Below are positions 26,001-35,000 of a stretch of 64,000 nucleotides of DNA, one piece after another. The notes beneath the pieces are model-generated. The model saw nothing but the letters and a program-made list of their open reading frames with translations. It was not told the origin of the DNA and did no database searches. Both the position numbers and the translations under genes were made by a program. Where the stretch lies: positions 67,444,552-67,508,551 of the forward strand of contig NC_092524.1 in NCBI RefSeq assembly GCF_037038585.1, written 5' to 3'. Source of the stretch: Patagioenas fasciata. Its lineage: Eukaryota; Chordata; Aves; Columbiformes; Columbidae. Position 1 is the first letter of the stretch. Every line of letters begins with the position of its first letter.

Positions 26001-29000
26001 GGAAACTGAAGATGATGACAGCTGCACCATAAGGTTAAAAGTTCTTATTTATAAAACAGCTAACACATATAAATAGTTCTCAATGCTCTGAGCACAAGGC
26101 TTACATTCTCCTTTTCCCTCCTTCCCCAAGTATTTTTGGATCAGACTACAATTTCTCAATAAATCTTATTTGAATAGCTGATTCCTGAAATACCTCATTT
26201 AATCTTTCACAAAACTACATGAATGTTACAGCCTGTGGTTTTTTTTTTTAAGATTTGGCTTTTTAAAGACTTCTAATAAGTTGCTCTGTAAGAGAAGCAA
26301 GACAACTACTTACATTTCAAATACGTGTGTGAATGATTAGTCTGAAAATTAGAAGTATTTGTTTTTATGCAATATGGATATTGAAATTATTTGTACTGAA
26401 GGTGGCATTCGCTGCAGAGACCTCCACACAGCTGTAGTAACTCCCCAACCCATTCTGATCGCTAATCCATAGGTACTATGCAGTGCATACACAACACACT
26501 ACACCTGTAGTATGTGGCAGCACCACCTTGAGTCACAACAGAAGCAGCTTAATTCTTCAGGTGAAAAGAAACAGCAAGAAGAAGGAAATATTTACAGAAC
26601 AAGGAGGAAATATTTACAGAAGAAGAAAATATTTACAGTATAAGAAGGAGACATTTACAGAATAAGAATACTGAATACTGACACAGCAAAATATATTTGA
26701 AGTGGAGGAAGACTGAACTCGTTTGGTGCTTTTTGGCGAGCAATTTGATTATTTCCCTCATGTACTATGTTCCTTCCTATTCAGGACTGTTAACCATGGG
26801 TTTGGGCTGACGGCTGCGCTACTGCCAGGCACAGGCTGGAGCTTCAACAAGTTACCATTTCCAGCTCTTTATTCTTCCTAAAAGTGAACTTCACCCCTAA
26901 TATTTTCCTTAGTCCCAGGAGGTGCCATTTGGGCTTGCCCAGATCGAATTCTACTGTTGGAATCCCAAAGAGAAAAGAACAATTAAGATGTTGCAAAAAT
27001 AACGCCACTTACCTTCCCGCTGCCAGGTTGCCAGCCAAGCCTGCAGATTGATTTCGCATTTATCACGTCGTTACATTTCTGCAGCAGTGGCCAGCTCGTC
27101 GTGCATGTCTGAAAACAAAACATTAAAAAATGAGTTGTCCAGCTCTGTGGACAAACTACTGCGTAGTACAAATTCTTAAAGGAAAAGTGTGGAAAACAAT
27201 GAAAAGGAAAAAAAGATATGCCATTTTTGGAAATGAAATAATCTCTTTCATTCAAATACAATGGTACATACTACCTTAAAAGAAAACAATAATCTTGCCA
27301 ATATACACCTGAAAATAATGACAATATAACTACTTGTAACAGAAATAAGATCACAGAAGTGTTTTTAATCAAGCACAGAACAAACGAGGTCACATATTTT
27401 TAGATTACAAAGAAATGTAGCCAAATGCACTTATGCGTTTGTCAAACTCAGCAGCGAGGTGACAAACAGCAGCTTGAATCTCGCCACAGCAGTTTAAAGA
27501 ACCAAGGGCTATATTTTAAATTACGGCACAGATACATCAATTATACTGCCAGAGTCCCAAGACACTGTTACTCTCATTGCCTCAAAAGGCACCCACTGTC
27601 AGTTTGGAACATGAGATTTCACATTAGAAATACACTTCCATTTTAAAACGTAGCAATCCACAAGTGTGGGGGTACATTTTCAACTGTGCTTACAGGAATA
27701 ATTCCACGTGGTTTCTTATTCCAGTCAACAGCATTTAACAAAAATAATCCCACTTCCATACGCAGAATTGCCTTGTGGAAGGGTTCACCTGAACCACCTT
27801 GTCAAGGTCCTCAGAGTGTAAGGTCAGAGACAACTGGCCCATTAAATCCAATTTCTTTTAGAGTCCTGATCTGTTGCAGCCAAATATTGCCAAGCTGAGC
27901 CTAATGGTTGTACTTCTAATAAATGGTGTTCTTCAAACTGTGATTTACAACCTCATTCTGAGAAATTGTTGTGAAGTTTGTTTAAAAAAAAAAGTGGAAT
28001 AGCAAGCCCTTTGTCAATAGCTTTAAACTCCCTATAATGTGGGCTCCTCTCTACAAATAAAAAGGTTGGAATGCACTGAACTGGGCACAGACCACTTGCA
28101 AAAGAAATACTGTGTAGAATTTGAAAGCATCATTGCACCTTCGCCAGCCAGTCTACAATCCTGAAAATTATTCATTACTTCGTAGCAAGCTTGGTAAAAA
28201 TAAATAGAAACAAAATATACCTAGATAGTAGTTTATTAGAATAAAAATCCTCCCTTAACCCCGAAAGCAAAGAGCTGAAATCCTGAAATAAGGAACCTGA
28301 TGCCATTTGCTATTTTACTTAGAAGCGTTATTTCTGAATGTGCTGAAGATAAAACACACAATGCTGGCCAGTGAGGAGAGGCGAATGGACAAAGGTCTTT
28401 TACCCGATCTGCGATTTTCCACACTCTGACAGAACCATCACAGCTCGCCGATGCCTATGGAAGAGATTTTTGTAAACAGATTAATAATTAAAGACAGAGA
28501 GAAATTAATGCATAAAAATGGAAAAAATCCCTATAACCGATGCTAGACTTACAACATACACTCAGTTTGAAAAATAAAGCCTCCTCACTTCAACCATTTT
28601 AATACTTAAAACTTTCTGTCATCTTGACAATTGTACCCGACTCCAAGCTACTGTAATTACAAGCCCTCATACTTCAAGTGAACTGCTTATTCGCAAAAGA
28701 GGCTCAAAATTAATATTAAGTTTCTCTAGTGAGCCATCTTTTCCCCTCGAAAATCAAATCACCATTAGATTCCAGAAGAACATAGACAGTAATTGAGTAG
28801 TAAAGCAAAGACTGAGTTCTCCTGGGAGGCAACAAGTTGTCACACACTACATTGTCAGTAAGGTCAGCTGAAATGAAACACTTCCACATGCCCAGTCACT
28901 GTGGGGTTTTTGTAAAATGTATATATTTTATTTTCTTTCACAGGGAAAAGGAGATTCAAAGTAGACAGTAAAGAAGAAAGTGGTTTTACCAGGTAAACAT

Positions 29001-32000
29001 CCCTGGGGTCAAAAGACAGGCTTAAAACAGGAGCATCGTGTCCTCGGAATGTTTTCTGCTTGCTGCTATCAGCCACCTCCACAACTTTGACCATAAAGTC
29101 ACTGTAGATCACAAGAGCACAGACAGAAGAAGGTTAACATTGGTACTAACAGTGACAAATTGTTCACGGCAATAAAAATTGGGCACTAACTATCTTTTGG
29201 GTAAGTATGGCTCTCAACATCACATGATCTATGCGAAAATTAGAATCTTGAGGCTTACTACAATAGGAGCAAGGCCGGACTATCTTTATCAGAAAATAGC
29301 TTCTGTTTCTCTCAAAATACGTATAATACAGTTGCTCTTGGAAGAGGACATTATGTACACACAGATCATATAGCTGTTCAATATAATATTCTATATGACC
29401 TAATGAAAACCTCTGCTTAGATACCAGAGAACTGACTTAACAAGAACTATCTGTTGAATCACTACTGTGATTATTTGGTCCCGTGTTTTTTAAAAAAAGA
29501 TAGAGCATGTAGTTTATTTTTTGACATTTTTAACAGGATTTTTAAGATCAGTTAACGTACAGAATCCCAGAATGTCAGGGGTTGGAAGGGACCTGGAAAG
29601 CTCATCCAGCCCAATCCCCCCATGGAGCAGGAACACCCAGCTGAGGTTCCACAGGAAGGTGTCCAGGCGGGTTTGAATGGCTGCACAGAAGGAGACTCCA
29701 GAACCTCCCTGGGCAGCCTGGGCCAGGCTCTGACACCCTCACCAGGAACAACTTTCTTCTCAAATTTAAGTAGAACCTCTTGTGTTCCAGTTTGAACCCA
29801 TTACCCCTTGTCCTATCATTGGTTGTCACCGAGAAGAGCCTGGCTCCATCCTCCTGACACTCGCCCTTTATATATCTGTGAACATTAACGAGTCACCCCT
29901 CAGTCTCCTCTTCTCCAGGCTCAAGAGCCCCAGCTCCCTCAGCCTTTCCTCATAAGGGAGTTGCTCCACTCCCTTAATCATCTTCATTGCCCTGCGCTGG
30001 ACTCTCAATATATATGAACAGGTTTTTTTTTTTTTTACAACTTTATTCCCTCCTCCAAAGTTACAGGTATTACTGCAGTTTAAATAAAAATGTTCACACT
30101 AACTTCCAAGCCAAAGAGCTCCTGTGATAACCTTTCAGTCGCACTCCCTCTCATACTTCATTGCAACAATTTCGAAGAGAAATTCAATTTTAGGACCCAA
30201 TTCTATAGGGTTGACTATTACTTTAACTATATTCCAAAACCACCACACCTCAGTTTTGCTAACCATCTAATGCTAAGCAAACACTCATAAAAGGAAGTCT
30301 ATAAGCTATATTAAGACAACTCAAATGATGTTAGCCCTCTTAAACAATGCAAAACAACTTTTAAAAAAAGGCAATAGGGTATTTTTTGCTCATTTGAGAA
30401 GGCACACAACTGTTCTTCTAATAGTTCATGTGAACTTGGGCAGCCAGGTGGGTGTGAAACTTCTATAAAACTAAAATGCACAAACATAATGTAAAAAATG
30501 GAGAAATCTGGGACAACTAAAACCAATTCTTCTTAACTGCATTCCTTCATTTTGGGGCTGTCACCTTCTCCTTCAGTATGTTCCAGAAGGCTCCACCGAG
30601 GGGTGGCCTCACACTCTTACGAGCTCTTTTTCCTAATGCAAAGGCCCCGGTCAAGCTGCAGAAATACTGCGGTTTTGCAAAAGTTTTGGAAACAGAAAAG
30701 CCTTTGCTGTCTGCCTAATCTCTCTAATCAAAGTCAGATCCCGGGGTAGAGCTGTTCCCTCACAAACAAGCACTGGCCAAGGGCCCAAACTCCCGATCGC
30801 TGTCAGATTTAGCGATTAGAGCGGTTGTTGCCCCCAGCTTTCCAGCCTCCCAGTTTTGGTGGAACTGGTGCATCTGCTCCACAGCTGCCGGAGTTCACAG
30901 TCCAGCGTATCCATCCCAATCGTTTGCTAGTTCAGAGGAGCCAGGGAGCAGATGCAATGCTCTGCCATGGCTGCTGCAGGGAGAGGGAAACCAACAGCCT
31001 GGGTTCGCTACAGCTGCTCAATTAAAATACAATTAAAAATCACCTGAGCCTTAAATAAATGAAAAAAAAAAAAAAAAAGAAATCACCTTCCGGTTATTTT
31101 GCCATCTCTGTTAATGGAATAAAGTATATTATGTAAAAGCAAACATGATGCCCTGCAAAATGAACTGAACTACGTATTTAATTCCCCTCAGGTGAGTCTT
31201 GTCACTGTCATCTGTTACTATTTTACAGAATCCCAGAATGTCAGGGGTTGGAAGGGACCTGGAAATGTCATCCAGTGCAATCCCCCCTGGAGCAGGAACA
31301 CCCAGCTGAGGTTCCACAGGAAGGTGTCCAGGCGGGTTTGAATGGCTGCACAGAAGGAGACTCCACAACCTCCCTGGGCAGCCTGGGCCAGGCTCTGCCA
31401 CCCTCACCAGGAAGAAGTTTCTTCTCACATTTAAGTGGAACCTCTTTAAGTGGAACCACTCTTGCACTCCAGTTTGTACCCATTGCCCCTTGTCCTGTCA
31501 CTGGTTGTCACCGAGAAGAGCCTGGCTCCATCCTCTTGACACTCCCCCTTTCCATATTGATCCCCATGAATGAGTCCCCCCTCAGTCTCCTCTTCTCCAG
31601 CGCCAGAGCCCCAGCTCCCTCAGCCTTTCCTCACACGGGAGATGCTCCACTCCCTTCAGCATCTTGGTGGCTGCGCTGGACTCTCTCCAGCAGTTCCCTG
31701 TCCTTCTGGAACTGAGGGGCCACAACTGGACACAAGATTCCAGCTGTGGTCTCCCCAGGGCAGAGCAGAGGGGCAGGAGAACCTCTCTGACCTACTGACC
31801 ACCCCCCTTCTAATCCACCCCAGCCACCTTTGGTTTTCCTGGCCACAAGGGCCCAGTGCTGGCTCATGGTCACCCTGCTGTCCCCAGGACCTCCAGGTCC
31901 CTTTCCCATACGCTGCTCTCTAATAGGTCATTCCCCAAATTATACTGGAACCTGGGGTTGTTCCTGCCCAGATGTAAGACTCTATACTTGCCATTCGGTA

Positions 32001-35000
32001 GAATGGTGACGATACTTACGCTAGAGAATGACTCAAAGCTCTTGCACAAGCCAGAACCCATCTCACTTTTGCACGTGTATTTACATTTGCAGCACCAGAA
32101 ATTGTTCTTTAGCACACAGGAACAAAATCCTTGATGCTGCAATGTGATCCATATGGGCAAACACACTTATACATTATAAGACTGAAAGCTGAAAACACTC
32201 AGGTCTCCTAAAGAAAAGGAATTATTTCATAATACCAGATTTCCATTCAAAATTGTTTGGTGGATCAAGTATCTCTCCGGTACCTCTCCTAAAGTCTTTT
32301 TCATTCCTTTCTTCCCCTCCACCCCCCAAAGGCATTTTGCAAAACTTTAAACCCTCAGACATGCGTGGATTCAGGATCTCATTGGTAAAAATCAGCATGA
32401 GACCAAGATTTTGGACAAAAGCAATACTTCTCCTAATTACCTGGACCCAGCAGCAATTTTGGTACCGTCGCTGTTGAAGATGACGTGGTTTGCGTTCGTG
32501 GTGAAACGGGTCAGGATGCCATCTGGAGCTCCTTCAGGGAACGTGTGTATCTGCACGGTGTTGTTCGATACCGCTGTGATCAGTCTTCCATTCTAGAAAC
32601 AAAATCCATCATGATATTTGTTAGTTAAAACACATTGATGCCCATGGAATAAAAAAAAAATTGCTTTGATGTGCCTAATTTCGGGGCAGATTAACTTTAG
32701 TAGTTCCAAAAGAGGTCTGACAGTAGGAGCAGCAGGGGAAATATTCCTTAAAAATATACAGAAAAGTACAGTAATTTTAGCGCTTTATCATTTCAATTAA
32801 ACTATTAAAAACTAGAAAAATATTCTCTTACTTTCAGTCCTGTAGAAACACACTGTTGGATTTAATACCAAAACTCCAGTTGCTTCAGTTGACTTAAAAT
32901 TCATTGCGCCAATTGTATGGCAATTTACCACGCCAAGACCTTCCCGACCGATATCTTTACTAAAATAATGAATACTCAAAGTCCTAATGAAGTTCAAAGA
33001 GAACTATCCAACCTTCTTCTACACAAGCGAGAAAGCTCTTAGGGTAGGAAGAATCTTGCATCCTATTCCGATTAATCTGCTGCAGGATCAGGAGAGGGCA
33101 CCCTCAGCCCGAACTTCTCCCTTAAATGCCACCATGGAAAGATGAGAAGTTCATGAACTGCAGCTTAGTTTTCAGAAAACAAGAGGCAGATGTTTAATAA
33201 CAATGAATCCAGATTAAGAGAAGTGCAAAACAAAAGAAATAATTACCCTATGCTTGGAAAAGGAATATCTCTTCTTCAAGTGACAACACTATTCCTCGGT
33301 TGTACAGGGCAATATGTTTTTGAAATATATAAATAAATGCTTTATTTCCTTGAGGGCTTTTTCATTTGCATTTGGAGGGGTGTCATTTTTTCTTTTAAGT
33401 TGCCTAAAGTTCTACTAAAAATCCTGAAGACAAACAAAGCAGCAGCCAGTACAAAATAACCCAACTAAAGAAGAGATTTATTACCTAGATTAAATCAAGG
33501 TCTCAGAGTGGTTCCTCATGGCTTTTCATTAATAAAGAGTAATTTTTGAAATAAGATTTCCTGAAGTAATGTCTCACCAAGGGTTCTTAATCTCGCTGCT
33601 TAAAAATAAAAAATCCCTCTAAACCAAAAGCACTTTATAATACACTTCAGAGCAGAGGATTTTTCCTACTAGTGTCTTAAATTAAACCCGGGATTCTCCC
33701 TCCTCTGTTCATTAATAGTTTTAAAGATTTCTGGCTCTGCCACTGATTTGGTAAGAGAACTCGTTCAAGTCATCTCACTTGGTCTGTGAAAAGATAAGTA
33801 ACGTGATGAAAATCAACAGCAAAACACTCTAAAAATCAATGATGAAAATAGGTTATACAGGTATTGAGGAATAGGTACATGAGGTATGCTAAAAAGGATA
33901 TAAGAAAGAGGTTTCACATAACACAGTAGTTCTGAATAAGGTTTCAAATTATTATTTTTAAATATAATACATATATGTTAATTCTCATTTCCTCTTTCAT
34001 ACTCCTCCCCGAAGTCACAAGTAGTTGAAAAATCAATTTAAAAATTTTCCTTTATCACTGCAAAGTTAACGACACAATACCTGAAGAACTGATGTAGACT
34101 TGTGGAATTCCTCTCTTCTACAGTTGCCACAAAACCTACATTTTAGACCTGACGTATATGTTATACGTCATATAGCAATAATTGCACATAAAGGAAGTAG
34201 CATGAGAATTTCCAAATACATGAACATGCACAGCAAAAAGAATTCTTTTCAGTTATGGAAATTCATATAGGTAATGTATTTGCCGTCTTATTTACAAATA
34301 ACTCCTGCAAGATACAGAAAGAGGAGCTGCCTTAATATTCAAACAGAGAGATCAGTTTATGCTTCAAATGCCAGTCAGAGCACGGAACTGCCCATAACCA
34401 GCGTTCTCACAAATTCCCACAACATATGACAGCGAGAATTCTGTTCTCTTCTGACTTTGAGGCACCTTTGGGCTAAACGTCACTTTTGAGAGCAAAATAT
34501 CAAACCGGTTATAAAAAACTATTACCAGAGCACTACCAGATACTGACTTTGTGAAAGTACTTTTTGATTAATACAGATTATAATTCCTTGGACCTTAAAT
34601 CAGGCCCACATAAAACCAGCTCTTGGCTCATTTTCCTAATACTTGATGATCACATCTTAGGCTGGGAAACATTGTAACTCATATTGTGAGAAAACACTGA
34701 AACGGCCTAAAAGGTTCACTGCATAATCAGCTTAATCTGCTGGGTTTGTTTCTCAGGAACGAGATCAAAGTCAGAAATGAGTATTAGTGATGTGAAGGAA
34801 GAGGAGGAAAAAACACAGAAGGTATAACGATACATAAGGAAATACGTATACAAATACATAGGGAATAATCTACAATCCTGTATGGGGTAAAATGAGTTGG
34901 CAGAAGAATTCTTGGTTTATATAAAATACTGAATTTAGTTAAAATATTCAAAAAGTCTGTCGCAACATATAATCAAGTAAACGTCTGTGTATTTCAGAAA

